Shown here piece after piece: positions 1 through 7,227 of a stretch of 58,906 nt of DNA. The stretch is from an uncultured Oscillospiraceae bacterium (GTDB taxonomy: Bacteria; Bacillota; Clostridia; Oscillospirales; Oscillospiraceae). The first letter of the stretch is position 1. Each line of letters starts with the position of its first letter. Where the stretch lies: the NCBI GenBank assembly GCA_910585815.1, contig CAJUFJ010000019.1, positions 1 to 58,906 of the forward strand, written 5' to 3'. The notes beneath the pieces are model-generated. The model was not told the DNA's origin. It ran no database searches and saw only the letters and a list, made by a program, of their open reading frames with translations. The position numbers and the translations under genes are program-made.

Positions 1-306
1 CTATGTGGGTATTACACTGTAGACAACTAGGAAAGCAGTTGTCAAAAAAAGCCCGGCCTCCACTGGGGATTATTGCAACCACGAGTATGTACTATACAGT
101 GTAGGTTCTATACATTATTGTTCATCTTTTGTCTGGCAGGTCTGTGACCTGCCAGGCAATTTTTGTCGTTTCCTGCGGCCCGGAAATTTTTCTTTGATTT
201 TTTCTCTGCGGAAAGCGGTTTTGCGCGCAAAACCTGTGCCGCTGAACGCTCTGTTAGCGGAAAGGGAAAGTACCACCACCATCCCCAAACGAAAGGGGGT
301 GAGAAG
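1..306. other. Left-edge non-coding stretch
   Basis: I see no gene here. The stretch holds an imperfect inverted repeat around TACACTGTAG (near 12-21) and CTATACAGTGTA (near 92-103), a small hairpin (GACAACT/AGTTGTC near 22-43) and an intrinsic terminator at 133-155. Just before 307 there is a strong ribosome binding site (AAGGGGGTGAGAAG). It probably separates an upstream module of an integrative element, lying outside the window, from the sigma-factor gene. Confidence 0.5.
133..160 (+). terminator. Intrinsic terminator
   Basis: A perfect 10-bp stem (CTGGCAGGTC, 133-142, with GACCTGCCAG, 146-155) is followed by GCAATTTTTG. It would end a plus-strand transcript entering from the left edge, upstream of the sigma-factor gene. 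Confidence 0.75.
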
Positions 307-732
307 ATGGAAACCAACCCCCGCGACTATGGCGAACGGTGCAGGTTTGACGCCTTTTGCAAGACCGTGTTGAAGCATGAGGTTATCGACTACATCCGGG
401 AAATGAAGCGGCGGGCCAACCGGGAAACATCCTTAGAGCGGTTGCCCCAGACGGCGATGGACAAGCTGTGTTCGGCTGACGACTATCCCAGCGACAGCTA
501 TGTGTTCTCGTACTGCGGCTGTGACTTGCCGATCAGAAGTCAACAAGTGGCCGACGCCTTTGCCAGTCTGCCGGAGCAGGAGCAAAGCATTTTGATTTTG
601 CGCCTGGTTCTGGATTTGACGGACAGCGAGATTGGCGAGGCCCTGGGACTGTCCCGGAGTGCCGTCCAGCGGCGCAGAACCAAATCGCTGAATGTCTTGC
701 GGACAAAGCTGACAGCGAGGAAAGGAGGTTAG
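307..732 (+). CDS. Sigma-70-family sigma factor of an integrative/conjugative element
   Basis: A 141-residue protein resembling the short sigma-like factors of Tn1549/Tn916-type conjugative elements. The C-terminal third has a region-4 type helix-turn-helix: SLPEQEQSILILRLVLDL, then a DSEIGEALGLSRSAVQRR recognition segment. The N-terminal part (FCKTVLKHEVIDYIREMKRR) matches the usual start of this group. The reading frame is open back to 163, but ATG 307 has the strong AAGGGGGTGAGAAG site and gives the normal family length. It lies 4 bp before the next gene, an HTH_16 protein, and this pair is typical of the regulatory end of such elements. Its role is probably to direct transcription of element genes; this is family knowledge, not shown here. 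Confidence 0.85.
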   Translation: METNPRDYGERCRFDAFCKTVLKHEVIDYIREMKRRANRETSLERLPQTAMDKLCSADDYPSDSYVFSYCGCDLPIRSQQVADAFASLPEQEQSILILRLVLDLTDSEIGEALGLSRSAVQRRRTKSLNVLRTKLTARKGG

Positions 733-736
733 TACC

Positions 737-973
737 ATGAAGCGCCGTAATTACAAAGGCCGTGAGCTGCTGCCGCTGGCGGTGAGCAATGCGGCCCGCG
801 CCGGGGACACCGACGCTGTGGAGCAGATCTTGCGGTACTATGAGTGCTACATAAACAAGCTGTGTACCCGGACGGTCTATGACGAAAGCGGCTGTCCCCA
901 TACCTGCCTGGACGAGTACATGAAAAGCCGTCTGGAAAACAAGCTCATCCGCGCCATTCTCAGCGTGAACTGA
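737..973 (+). CDS. HTH_16 (conjugative transposon-type) helix-turn-helix protein
   Basis: A 78-residue protein of the small helix-turn-helix family found next to the sigma factor in Tn916/Tn1549-like elements. The typical pattern is visible: an N-terminal LLPLAVSNAARAGDTDAVEQI stretch followed by a tyrosine- and cysteine-containing linker and an ENKLIRAILS tail. AGGAGG lies in the end of the preceding gene and the ATG is 7 nt downstream, so the two genes are translationally linked. Its exact job is unknown in the family. No integrase or excisionase follows it in this window, unlike the usual element end, so the rest of the element must lie to the left or has been lost. Confidence 0.8.
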   Translation: MKRRNYKGRELLPLAVSNAARAGDTDAVEQILRYYECYINKLCTRTVYDESGCPHTCLDEYMKSRLENKLIRAILSVN

Positions 974-1058
974 TGACCGGCCCCAGCTGGGAGGAACAGC
1001 TTATCCTTTCCCTGTTTCTCCCGTCTGCGGGCTTTGTCCTGTGTTTTGGAAAGGGGAA

Positions 1059-1232
1059 ATGTCTTTGCCGAAAGAGCGACCCAATAAAGCGGACTGTGAG
1101 ATTGAACTTCCACAAGCCATCATAGAAACCTTTGCCCGGTTCCTTGTCCCGGAGATACGAAAATACTATGACAGCGAACAAGGCCAACGAGAGTTTACAG
1201 AGTGGCAAGAAGCAACCAGCAAAACCGAATAA
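1059..1232 (+). CDS. Small hypothetical protein of the integrative element
   Basis: A 57-residue protein starting MSLPKERPNKADCEIELP. It is acidic and has no signal peptide, membrane segment or recognisable domain. ATG 1059 follows AAAGGGGAA; an in-frame GTG at 1041 lacks a better site. It is the last gene before a strong terminator (1243-1274), in the same orientation as the sigma factor and HTH_16 genes, so I place it in the same element. I do not recognise the family. Confidence 0.6.
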   Translation: MSLPKERPNKADCEIELPQAIIETFARFLVPEIRKYYDSEQGQREFTEWQEATSKTE

Positions 1233-1242
1233 GTATAAACAA

Positions 1243-1282
1243 CGGGGGCCAAGGCTTTTACACCTTGGCCCCCGCTGCTTGT
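1243..1282 (+). terminator. Intrinsic terminator closing the element operon
   Basis: A perfect 12-bp inverted repeat (CGGGGGCCAAGG 1243-1254 and CCTTGGCCCCCG 1263-1274) with an 8-nt loop, followed by CTGCTTGTTTT. It ends transcription from the three small plus-strand genes before the convergent ssrA gene. Confidence 0.85.
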
Positions 1283-1352
1283 TTTGACATCAGAGCCACA
1301 CCAATACAGCAAAGCCGCCTTTGAAATAATAGGTGTTCGTCCAATGTCCAGT

Positions 1353-1699
1353 TGGTGGAGGCGGGGGGAGTTGAACCCCCGTCCGAAAGCACTTCCACAG
1401 GAACTTCTCCGAGCGCAGACGATCCTTTACATTCCCTCACTCAGGCGTGGGTCGTCACACTACTGAGCTTGGTAGAGTCATAATGCGTGGCCCGGTCAAC
1501 TCTTTCCGAACGCACGGGCACCACTAAGGCGACGCCCAGACCCGGCTCGTGGTCCTTCCGGGCAGGACGGCTGCGTTAAGCCGCAGCGAGAACTACGTTA
1601 TCGTCGTTCTTTAATTTATAAGCTGCCCATTTTTAGGATGTTAGGCGCATCCGCTCGCTATTCCTGCTTCTATGCCCCCGTCGAAACCGGTACGCCCCC
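1353..1699 (-). ncRNA. ssrA: tmRNA (ssrA)
   Basis: A 347-nt transfer-messenger RNA. The 5' end GGGGGCG (1699-1693) pairs with CGCCUCC before the encoded ACCA 3' end (1353), with one G-U pair. A TTTCGACGGGGGCA segment typical of tmRNA 5' domains follows the acceptor strand. The 3' end carries a T-arm with the loop TTCAACT. An internal reading frame at 1611-1576 ends in KNDDNVVLAAA and TAA, which is the degradation tag; I could not fix the resume codon. The RNA rescues stalled ribosomes with SmpB. The smpB gene lies 0.6 kb upstream on the same strand, separated only by a cyclophilin gene. The 3' end borders an integrative-element module, and ssrA is a classic integration site. Confidence 0.95.
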
Positions 1700-1746
1700 G
1701 TCGAGGCCGCCGCAGGCGGCCGAGACAGCGTTATCCCTCGGGAAGA

Positions 1747-2268
1747 TCAGACCTTCTCCGGTTCGGGGTAGTCTACGCCGAAGGTGTCTACGGTGACTTT
1801 CTTCATCACCTGCTTCTGCCGGGGACGGTCCTGCCAGTCAGTTTTGCCGGAGACGATGGCGTCGGCCGTCTCCATCCCCTCGATGACCCTGCCGAAGGCG
1901 GCGTAGCCGCCGTCCAAGTGGGGGGCCTTATCCACCATGATAAAGAACTGGCTGCCGGCGGAGTCGGGATTCATGGCCCGGGCCATGGACAGCACGCCCC
2001 GGTCGTGAACCAGGTCGTTGGCGAAGCCGTTCTGGGCGAACTCACCCTTGATGGAGTAGCCCGGTCCGCCCATGCCGGTGCCCTGAGGGCAGCCGCCTTG
2101 GATCATAAAGCCGGGGATGCAGCGGTGGAAGATCAGGCCATCGTAGAAGCCCTTCTGAATCAGGGAGATGAAATTATTCACGCTGTTGGGGGCCTTTTCG
2201 GGGTAGAGCTCAGCCTTGATAAGGCTGCCGTTTTCCATTTCGATGGTGACAATGGGGTTTTGCGCCAT
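1747..2268 (-). CDS. Cyclophilin-type peptidyl-prolyl cis-trans isomerase
   Basis: A 173-residue single-domain cyclophilin, predicted to be cytoplasmic because it has no signal peptide. It catalyses cis-trans isomerisation of X-Pro bonds. Family motifs are present: FHRCIPGFMIQGG with the catalytic arginine, GSQFFIMVDKAPHLDG, and FGRVIEGMETAD. ATG 2268 (MAQNPIV) is preferred over ATG 2277 because GAAAGG lies 8 nt before it and only 1 nt before the other. It sits between smpB (23 bp upstream) and ssrA on the same strand, so it is probably cotranscribed with smpB. Confidence 0.93.
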   Translation of the reverse strand: MAQNPIVTIEMENGSLIKAELYPEKAPNSVNNFISLIQKGFYDGLIFHRCIPGFMIQGGCPQGTGMGGPGYSIKGEFAQNGFANDLVHDRGVLSMARAMNPDSAGSQFFIMVDKAPHLDGGYAAFGRVIEGMETADAIVSGKTDWQDRPRQKQVMKKVTVDTFGVDYPEPEKV

Positions 2269-2291
2269 AGTTATCATCCTTTCTCAGGGGC

Positions 2292-2753
2292 TTACCGGTT
2301 CCGGGTCTTCATCACCCGGTCCATCTCCCGCTTGGCGTCCCGCCGGGCGGAGGCCTCCCGCTTGTCGTATAGCTTCTTGCCCTTGGCCAGGCCGATTTCC
2401 AGCTTGACCCGGGGGCCCTTGAAGTAGATGGACAGGGGAATCAGGGAGTAGCCGTCCTGCTTGATGCGGCCGAACAGCCGCATAATCTCCCGCTTGTGCA
2501 TCAGCAGCCGGCGGGTACGGCGGGGGTCCTTGTTGAAGATGTTGCCCTTCTCATAGGGGCTGATGTGCATGCCAAGAACGGAGATTTCCCCGTCCTTCAC
2601 CAGGCAGAAGGAGTCTTTCAGGTTCACATTGCCCAGCCGGATGGACTTTACCTCGGTGCCCGCCAGCTCGATGCCGGTCTCGTATTTTTCCTCAATGAAG
2701 TAATCGTGATAGGCCTTGCTGTTTTTGGCCACAATCTTCACCGATTCGCCCAC
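2292..2753 (-). CDS. smpB: SsrA-binding protein SmpB
   Basis: A 153-residue partner of tmRNA that binds its tRNA-like domain and places it in the ribosomal A site. Family features are seen in order: KIVAKNSKAYHDYFIEE near the N terminus, ETGIELAGTEVKSIRLG, DSFCLVKDGEISVLGMHI, and the basic C-terminal tail KKLYDKREASARRDAKREM, which folds as a helix in the decoding centre. The frame is open to a TTG at 2774, but GTG 2753 (MGESVKIV) lies 8 nt behind AAAGGGGG and gives the usual family length. It is the first gene of a minus-strand group smpB, cyclophilin, ssrA. Confidence 0.96.
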   Translation of the reverse strand: MGESVKIVAKNSKAYHDYFIEEKYETGIELAGTEVKSIRLGNVNLKDSFCLVKDGEISVLGMHISPYEKGNIFNKDPRRTRRLLMHKREIMRLFGRIKQDGYSLIPLSIYFKGPRVKLEIGLAKGKKLYDKREASARRDAKREMDRVMKTRNR

Positions 2754-2848
2754 GGCGGACACCCCCTTTCCCAACAGGTCAGATTACTATACCACATCAT
2801 ACCCAAAAAGGCAAGGGGGAAAACACCCGCAGACGGCAAAGCCTTCCC

Positions 2849-3559
2849 CTAAAGAGAAAGTCCCTCCATATTTCGTTCTGTGCTGGTGCGCTTCGTCCGG
2901 GCCCACAGCCGGGGCAGGTTGGCGTAGAAGTCGCCCCTGTCCTCCCAGATCAGCAGCAGGCTGCCCTCCTCCACCGACACGGTGGCCTCCTCCCCCAGAA
3001 ACTGGTTGCTCACCCCCAGGGGGAAGCTGCCCGACAGGGTGTAGTCCTCCAGGGGGTACTTCAGCCCGGCAAGGGTGACCCCCTCCGCCGTGCCGCTGTT
3101 GCAGAAGACCGACAGATAGCCCGCCATGGAAGGGGGAAAGGTGACCGACATGCCGCTGCGCAGGCAGGTGGCCGCCGTCTTCTCCCCGGCCAGAAAGCCC
3201 TGGGCCCCCTGCGTGGCCAGCCAGTCCAGCAGCTGGAGGTTGCCTAGGGTGTGCTCCAGCCGGCCCCCCACGCCCCCCAGCAGGATGAAGCGGCGGTAGC
3301 CCAGCTCCAGCCCCTTGCGGATGGCGTAGACCATGTCGGTGTCGTCCTTCTCGGCGGGGAGCTGGATCACATTGGGGTGGCTGGGCCGGTGGCCCAGCGA
3401 GTCGAAATCCCCCACCGCCAGGTCGGGATTGACGCCGTAGGCGATCAACGAGTCAAACCCCCGGTCGGCGGCAATCACATAGTCCCCTTGCACAGGGTAG
3501 GGCCGCAGGGCGGGGGTGAGGGACATGGCTCCCACGATGTAGCAGATATTTTGATTCAA
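2849..3559 (-). CDS. thiN: Thiamine pyrophosphokinase
   Basis: A 236-residue enzyme that transfers pyrophosphate from ATP to thiamine, giving thiamine diphosphate, the cofactor of many decarboxylases and transketolase. Catalytic-domain motifs are visible: YVIAADRGFDSL, the ATP/metal motif VGDFDSLG, LPAEKDDTDMVYAI and GGVGGRLEHTLGNL; the C-terminal thiamine-binding beta domain follows. TTG 3559 is chosen as start because GGAGGAGG lies 9 nt upstream, whereas the longer frame to 3601 has no good site. It stands alone, oriented like smpB. No TPP riboswitch was recognised upstream. Confidence 0.92.
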   Translation of the reverse strand: MNQNICYIVGAMSLTPALRPYPVQGDYVIAADRGFDSLIAYGVNPDLAVGDFDSLGHRPSHPNVIQLPAEKDDTDMVYAIRKGLELGYRRFILLGGVGGRLEHTLGNLQLLDWLATQGAQGFLAGEKTAATCLRSGMSVTFPPSMAGYLSVFCNSGTAEGVTLAGLKYPLEDYTLSGSFPLGVSNQFLGEEATVSVEEGSLLLIWEDRGDFYANLPRLWARTKRTSTERNMEGLSL

Positions 3560-3673
3560 GGCGTGCCGCCTCCTCCATTGGTCTCTGATTCCAGTTTCCA
3601 TTATAATACAGGACCCTACCCCATTGCAAGGCCGACTTTACGCCGGACGCGGCAAAACGGACAGGTGCGCGCT

Positions 3674-3730
3674 GTAGGGGCGCACATTGTGCGCCCGCAG
3701 GCGGACCGGGCGGACAATGTCCGCCCCTAC
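3674..3730. repeat. GC-rich palindromic intergenic repeat (GTAGGGGCG type)
   Basis: The arms GTAGGGGCGCACATTGTGCG and, on the other strand, GTAGGGGCGGACATTGTCCG form a 57-bp imperfect palindrome. Related GTAGGG(R)CG-bounded palindromes occur at 14195-14278 and 57797-57910. It lies in the gap between thiN and the epimerase gene and contains no ORF. Confidence 0.7.
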
Positions 3731-3744
3731 ATAAGGCCGCCCGC

Positions 3745-3855
3745 GGGTACGTCATGTAGGGCAGGGCTCTGCCTTTCCTGGCTCCCCCCTTGTGGGGGAG
3801 CTCCCGGCGAAGCCGGGTGAGGGGGGCTCAGGGATGCACCAAAGCCTTCCCCCCA
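3745..3855 (+). repeat. Dispersed repeat, copy A (inverted copy at 23452-23568)
   Basis: About 110 bp beginning GGGTACGTCATGTAGGGCA and ending around CACCAAAGCCTTCCCCC. It contains a CTCCCGGCGAAGCCGGGTGAG hairpin core. A near-identical copy in the opposite orientation lies 19.7 kb away upstream of acpP. It carries no coding potential. The pair looks like a non-autonomous palindromic element. Confidence 0.8.
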
Positions 3856-3874
3856 CCTCTCCGAGACAAAAAGG

Positions 3875-3904
3875 GGCCGCGCCCGCCGGAAAGGGGGCGC
3901 GGCC
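3875..3904 (-). terminator. Intrinsic terminator of the epimerase gene
   Basis: On the minus strand GGCCGCGCCC and GGGCGCGGCC form a strong stem followed by CCTTTTTG. It lies 12 bp after the stop of the epimerase gene. Confidence 0.75.
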
Positions 3905-3915
3905 GCCGGGCCGTG

Positions 3916-4839
3916 TCAGATGATGAAGTTGTCCAGATACCGCTTGGAGAGGGCGATGGATTTGAGGATATCCTCCCGGCTGTCCTCAAAGGCCTTGTCC
4001 TCCACCTCGATGACGGCGTCGCCGGAGTAGCGGATATCGTTGAGGGCGGAAATAAAGGCGGCCCAGTCCACATCCCCCAGTCCGGGGAGCTTGGGGGACA
4101 TATAGTCCAGCGGGTAGGCCATCACGCCGCACTCGGCCAGCTTCTCGGGGTAGAGCTTGATATCCTTGAAATGGACGTGGAAAATGCGGTCCTTGAAGTC
4201 GTAGATGGTCTTCACATAGTCCATTTGCTGCCAGACGTAGTGGCTGGGGTCAAAGTTCAGCCCGAAGTTGGGGGAGGGGATGATGTCAAACAGCTTGCGG
4301 TAGAGGGCGGGGGAGCGCATAAGGTTCTGTCCGCCCGGCCACTGGTCCTCACCAAAGAGCATGGGGCAGTTCTCAATGGCCACCTTCACACCCTGCTCCT
4401 CCGCCAGCTTGATGATGGGGGGCCAGATCTCCTGAAAGAGCCGGAGGTTCTCCTCCTCCGATTTGGCCTGATCCCGGCCGATGAAGGTGCTCACCATGTT
4501 GACCCCCAGCTTGGCGGACGCCCGGATCAGGGCCTTCAGGTGGTCGATGGCGGCGGTCCGCTTGGCCGTGTCGGGGTCCATGGTGTTGGGGTAGTAGGCC
4601 AGGGAGGAGATGTGCATTCCCTTGCCGGCGATGTAGTCGGTCACATGTTTGGCGTAGGCGTCGTCCTCCAGCACCCGCTCCGCGTCGATGTGGGACACGC
4701 CGGCATACCGCCGCTCCGCCTTGCCGGCGGGCCAGCAGGCCACCTCCAGGCACTGGAATCCCAGCCCGGCGGCAATGTCGACGGCCTCCTCATAGGTCCA
4801 GCCGTCCAGAATAGCGGTCAGAAGACCGAATTGAAACAT
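3916..4839 (-). CDS. Sugar phosphate isomerase/epimerase (xylose isomerase-like TIM barrel)
   Basis: A 307-residue protein of the AP endonuclease 2/xylose isomerase-like family, which includes IolE, IolI and tagatose epimerases. These are cytosolic metal-dependent barrels acting on sugars or inositols. Likely metal ligands are seen in GVKVAIENCP (Glu), LNFDPSHYVW (Asp, His), FHVHFKDI (His) and AVIEVED (Glu). It is divergent from the LacI-family gene and flanks a sugar ABC importer with three Gfo/Idh/MocA oxidoreductases, so it probably works in the same catabolic pathway. The substrate cannot be read from the sequence; an inositol-like or rare-sugar substrate is a guess from family context. 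Confidence 0.88.
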   Translation of the reverse strand: MFQFGLLTAILDGWTYEEAVDIAAGLGFQCLEVACWPAGKAERRYAGVSHIDAERVLEDDAYAKHVTDYIAGKGMHISSLAYYPNTMDPDTAKRTAAIDHLKALIRASAKLGVNMVSTFIGRDQAKSEEENLRLFQEIWPPIIKLAEEQGVKVAIENCPMLFGEDQWPGGQNLMRSPALYRKLFDIIPSPNFGLNFDPSHYVWQQMDYVKTIYDFKDRIFHVHFKDIKLYPEKLAECGVMAYPLDYMSPKLPGLGDVDWAAFISALNDIRYSGDAVIEVEDKAFEDSREDILKSIALSKRYLDNFII

Positions 4840-4875
4840 AGGAACACGCTCCTTTTCCCAAATTTTGTGCTTTCA

Positions 4876-4904
4876 GCCTAAAGGCAAATCGGAATTTTGT
4901 CAAG
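4876..4904 (-). promoter_or_regulatory. Candidate promoter of the epimerase gene
   Basis: On the minus strand TTGACA (4904-4899), a 17-nt spacer and TAGGCT (4881-4876) lie 37 bp before the start codon. The -35 box is perfect and the -10 box is poor, which may mean activator dependence. Confidence 0.45.
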
Positions 4905-4990
4905 GGGAATCGGGAGATTCGTCAAAACAGAAAAATTCAGGGGCCAAATTTGCCGAAACAGACAAAAATAAAAAAGTACACAAAAGATAT

Positions 4991-5019
4991 TTGACATTTC
5001 CGCGGTAAATCGTTATGAT
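4991..5019 (+). promoter_or_regulatory. Sigma-A promoter of the LacI-family regulator
   Basis: TTGACA (4991-4996), a 17-nt spacer and TATGAT (5014-5019): a near-consensus promoter. The expected start near 5026 lies just upstream of a perfect palindrome at 5032-5053. Confidence 0.85.
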
Positions 5020-5031
5020 AGACATACAGGA

Positions 5032-5053
5032 AAAATGTAATGGATTACATTTT
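5032..5053. promoter_or_regulatory. Palindromic operator (probable LacI-family autoregulatory site)
   Basis: A perfect 10-bp inverted repeat, AAAATGTAAT and ATTACATTTT, separated by GG. It starts about 6 nt after the predicted transcription start and lies 25 bp before GTG 5078. Position and symmetry fit a site where the LacI-family protein blocks its own transcription. I did not see a second copy before the downstream genes. Confidence 0.7.
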
Positions 5054-5077
5054 GCGTCCGGACAGGGGGTGGACACA

Positions 5078-6094
5078 GTGGTAACGATTGAACGGGTCGC
5101 CCAGCGGGCCGGGGTGTCGGTGGCCACGGTGTCCCGCACGCTGAACAACAGCCCCGCCGTGAAGCCGGCCACCGCCCAGCGGGTGCGCCAGGCCATCGAG
5201 GCGCTGGGCTATGTGCCCAACCAGTCGGCCCGGAACCTCCGGCGCAACGAGAGCCAGGTAATCCTGGCCCTGGCCCCCAACTTCTCCAACCCCTACTACT
5301 CCCGCATCCTCACCGGCATCGGTGACCGGGCCTGGGAGCTGGAATACAGCGTGCTGGTGTGCAACACCTTGGGCCACGCCAACAGCGAGCGGCGTTTCCT
5401 GAAGATGATGGAGAGCCACCAGGCCGACGGGGCAATCCTGCTGGGCTGCCACTGGGACTACAGCTGGCTGGCCCGGTTCGCCCAGCAGTCCCACATCGTC
5501 CAGTGCTGCGAGTACGTCCCCGACCTGGCCTGTCCCTCGGTGTCCATCGACAACTACGCCGCCACCCGGGAGATGGTGGCCTACCTCCAGAGACTGGGCC
5601 ACCGGCGCATCGCCATGATCGGGGCGGACAACCAGTACATATCCACCCGCCTGCGGCGGCAGGGCTACCTGGACGCCATGGAGGAGCGGGGGCTGGCCGT
5701 CCGGGAGGACTGGTACCGGCTGGCCGACGCCGACTACTCCTTTGCCTCCGGCCAGGCGGCCGCCCAGGCCCTGCTGGCGGTATCCCCCAGGCCCACCGCC
5801 ATCTTCTGCGTGTCGGACATTCTGGCCCTCAGCGTCATCGCGGCGGCCCAGGAACTGGGCCTGTCCGTCCCCGGGGAGCTGACTGTCACCGGTTTTGACG
5901 ATTTGGACTACACCACCATGATGCACCCCCACCTGACCACCGTGGCCCAGCCCTGTCACGAGATGGGGCGGCAGAGCGTGGACCTGCTGCTGGACGGCCT
6001 TCTGGACCGGGAGGAGCCCTCGGAACAGCAGATTTTCCTGCCCTACCGCCTGATGGAACGGGAGTCGGCGGCGGCACCGGACATTACAGCGTAA
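5078..6094 (+). CDS. LacI/GalR-family transcriptional regulator
   Basis: A 338-residue repressor-type protein with an N-terminal LacI helix-turn-helix (VTIERVAQRAGVSVATVSR), hinge helix (NQSARNLRRN) and a periplasmic-binding-like sensor domain (LAPNFSNPYYSRILTGI, then TAIFCVSDILALSVI and VTGFDDLDYTTMMHPHLTT). GTG 5078 is taken as start because AGGGGG lies 8 nt upstream; the frame opens earlier, but that region is promoter and operator DNA. It heads a plus-strand sugar locus and is divergent from the epimerase gene. It probably senses the sugar, or a derivative, carried by the adjacent ABC importer; the ligand is unknown. Confidence 0.93.
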   Translation: MVTIERVAQRAGVSVATVSRTLNNSPAVKPATAQRVRQAIEALGYVPNQSARNLRRNESQVILALAPNFSNPYYSRILTGIGDRAWELEYSVLVCNTLGHANSERRFLKMMESHQADGAILLGCHWDYSWLARFAQQSHIVQCCEYVPDLACPSVSIDNYAATREMVAYLQRLGHRRIAMIGADNQYISTRLRRQGYLDAMEERGLAVREDWYRLADADYSFASGQAAAQALLAVSPRPTAIFCVSDILALSVIAAAQELGLSVPGELTVTGFDDLDYTTMMHPHLTTVAQPCHEMGRQSVDLLLDGLLDREEPSEQQIFLPYRLMERESAAAPDITA

Positions 6095-6129
6095 TTTTCA
6101 AGGAATTTGGAATAAAAGGAGCGGTTTTC

Positions 6130-7167
6130 ATGTTAAATATCGGTATTTTAGGCTGCGGCAAGATATCCCAGGTCCGGCACATCCCGGAGTACATCGCCAA
6201 CGAGAACGCCAATCTGGTCGGCCTTTTCGACCTGGACGCCCAGCGGTGTGCGGAGATCGCCGCCAAGTACGGCGTTAAGGCCTACGCCTCCGCCCAGGAG
6301 CTGCTGGACGACCCGGCCATTGATGCGGTTTCCGTCTGCGTGGCCAACTTCGCCCACGCTGATCTGACCATCCAGGCACTGAAGGCGGGCAAGCATGTGC
6401 TGTGCGAGAAGCCCATGGCCATCACCCTGGAGGAGTGCGAGAGCATGCTGGCCGAGGCGGAAAAAGCGGGCAAGCGGCTGCTTATCGGCCAGAACCAGCG
6501 GCTGGCCAAGGCCCACGAGAAGGCCAGAGAGCTGGTAGCGGCCGGGGAGATCGGCAAGGTAATCACCTTCCGCACCACCTTCGGCCACGCCGGCCCGGAG
6601 ACCTGGTCCATCACCCCGGGGAAGAACACCTGGTTCTTCGACAAGAAGCGGGCCGCCATGGGGGCCATGGCCGACCTGGGCATCCACAAGACCGACATGC
6701 TGCGCTACATCCTGGGTCAGGACATCGTGCGCACCACCGCCCGGCTGCTCACCCTGGACAAGCGGGGGGCGGATGACCAGCTTATCGGGGTGGACGACAA
6801 CGCCATCTGCATCTATGAGACCTCCGGCGGGGCCTTCGGCACCATGACCGCCAGCTGGACCTACTACGGCCGGGAGGACAACTCCACCATCCTCTACGGC
6901 ACCAAGGGCATCATGCGCATCTACGACGACCCCGCCCACTCCATCGTGGTCATCCCCGGGGAGGGGGAGGTCAAATACTACGATCTGGAGAAAATCCAGA
7001 CCAACGACGACCAGACGGCCTCCGGCGTGATTGACGAGTTTGTGGAGGCCATCGCCCAGGACCGGCCCAGCATGCTGGACGCCACCGACGTAATCAAGTC
7101 CATGAAGGCGGTCTTCGCCTCCATCCGCTCCTCGGAGGAGCGGCGGCCGGTGGACGTGGCCTTGTAA
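6130..7167 (+). CDS. Gfo/Idh/MocA-family oxidoreductase (1)
   Basis: A 345-residue NAD(P)-dependent sugar or polyol dehydrogenase. The N-terminal Rossmann fold begins with GILGCGKISQVRHIP, and the family EKP motif (HVLCEKPMA) is at about residues 92-100. A GIHKTDMLRYILG segment supplies the usual catalytic-region aspartate and histidine. AAAGGAG lies before ATG 6130, and it follows the LacI gene by 35 bp. With two further homologues downstream and an epimerase, it probably oxidises or reduces the imported sugar. The substrate is not determinable here. Confidence 0.92.
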   Translation: MLNIGILGCGKISQVRHIPEYIANENANLVGLFDLDAQRCAEIAAKYGVKAYASAQELLDDPAIDAVSVCVANFAHADLTIQALKAGKHVLCEKPMAITLEECESMLAEAEKAGKRLLIGQNQRLAKAHEKARELVAAGEIGKVITFRTTFGHAGPETWSITPGKNTWFFDKKRAAMGAMADLGIHKTDMLRYILGQDIVRTTARLLTLDKRGADDQLIGVDDNAICIYETSGGAFGTMTASWTYYGREDNSTILYGTKGIMRIYDDPAHSIVVIPGEGEVKYYDLEKIQTNDDQTASGVIDEFVEAIAQDRPSMLDATDVIKSMKAVFASIRSSEERRPVDVAL

Positions 7168-7227
7168 CCTGCGTTAATAACCGCCCATGCGGTTGTTATA
7201 AAAATCTATGTTATTGGAGGAAGAACA

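Noticed and set aside
22..43. Terminator at the left edge
   Set aside because: The GACAACT/AGTTGTC hairpin is followed by A residues on the plus strand and has no T-run on the correct side of either strand.
3790..4881. Long plus-strand ORF (363 codons) over the epimerase gene
   Set aside because: It is the antisense shadow of the epimerase, with repetitive Val/Gly/Asp/His content typical of complement frames in high-GC DNA and no ribosome site or family motif.
5015..5077. Extended N terminus of the LacI-family protein from 5015
   Set aside because: This stretch contains the -10 box and the palindromic operator; the GTG at 5078 has the proper ribosome site and HTH position.
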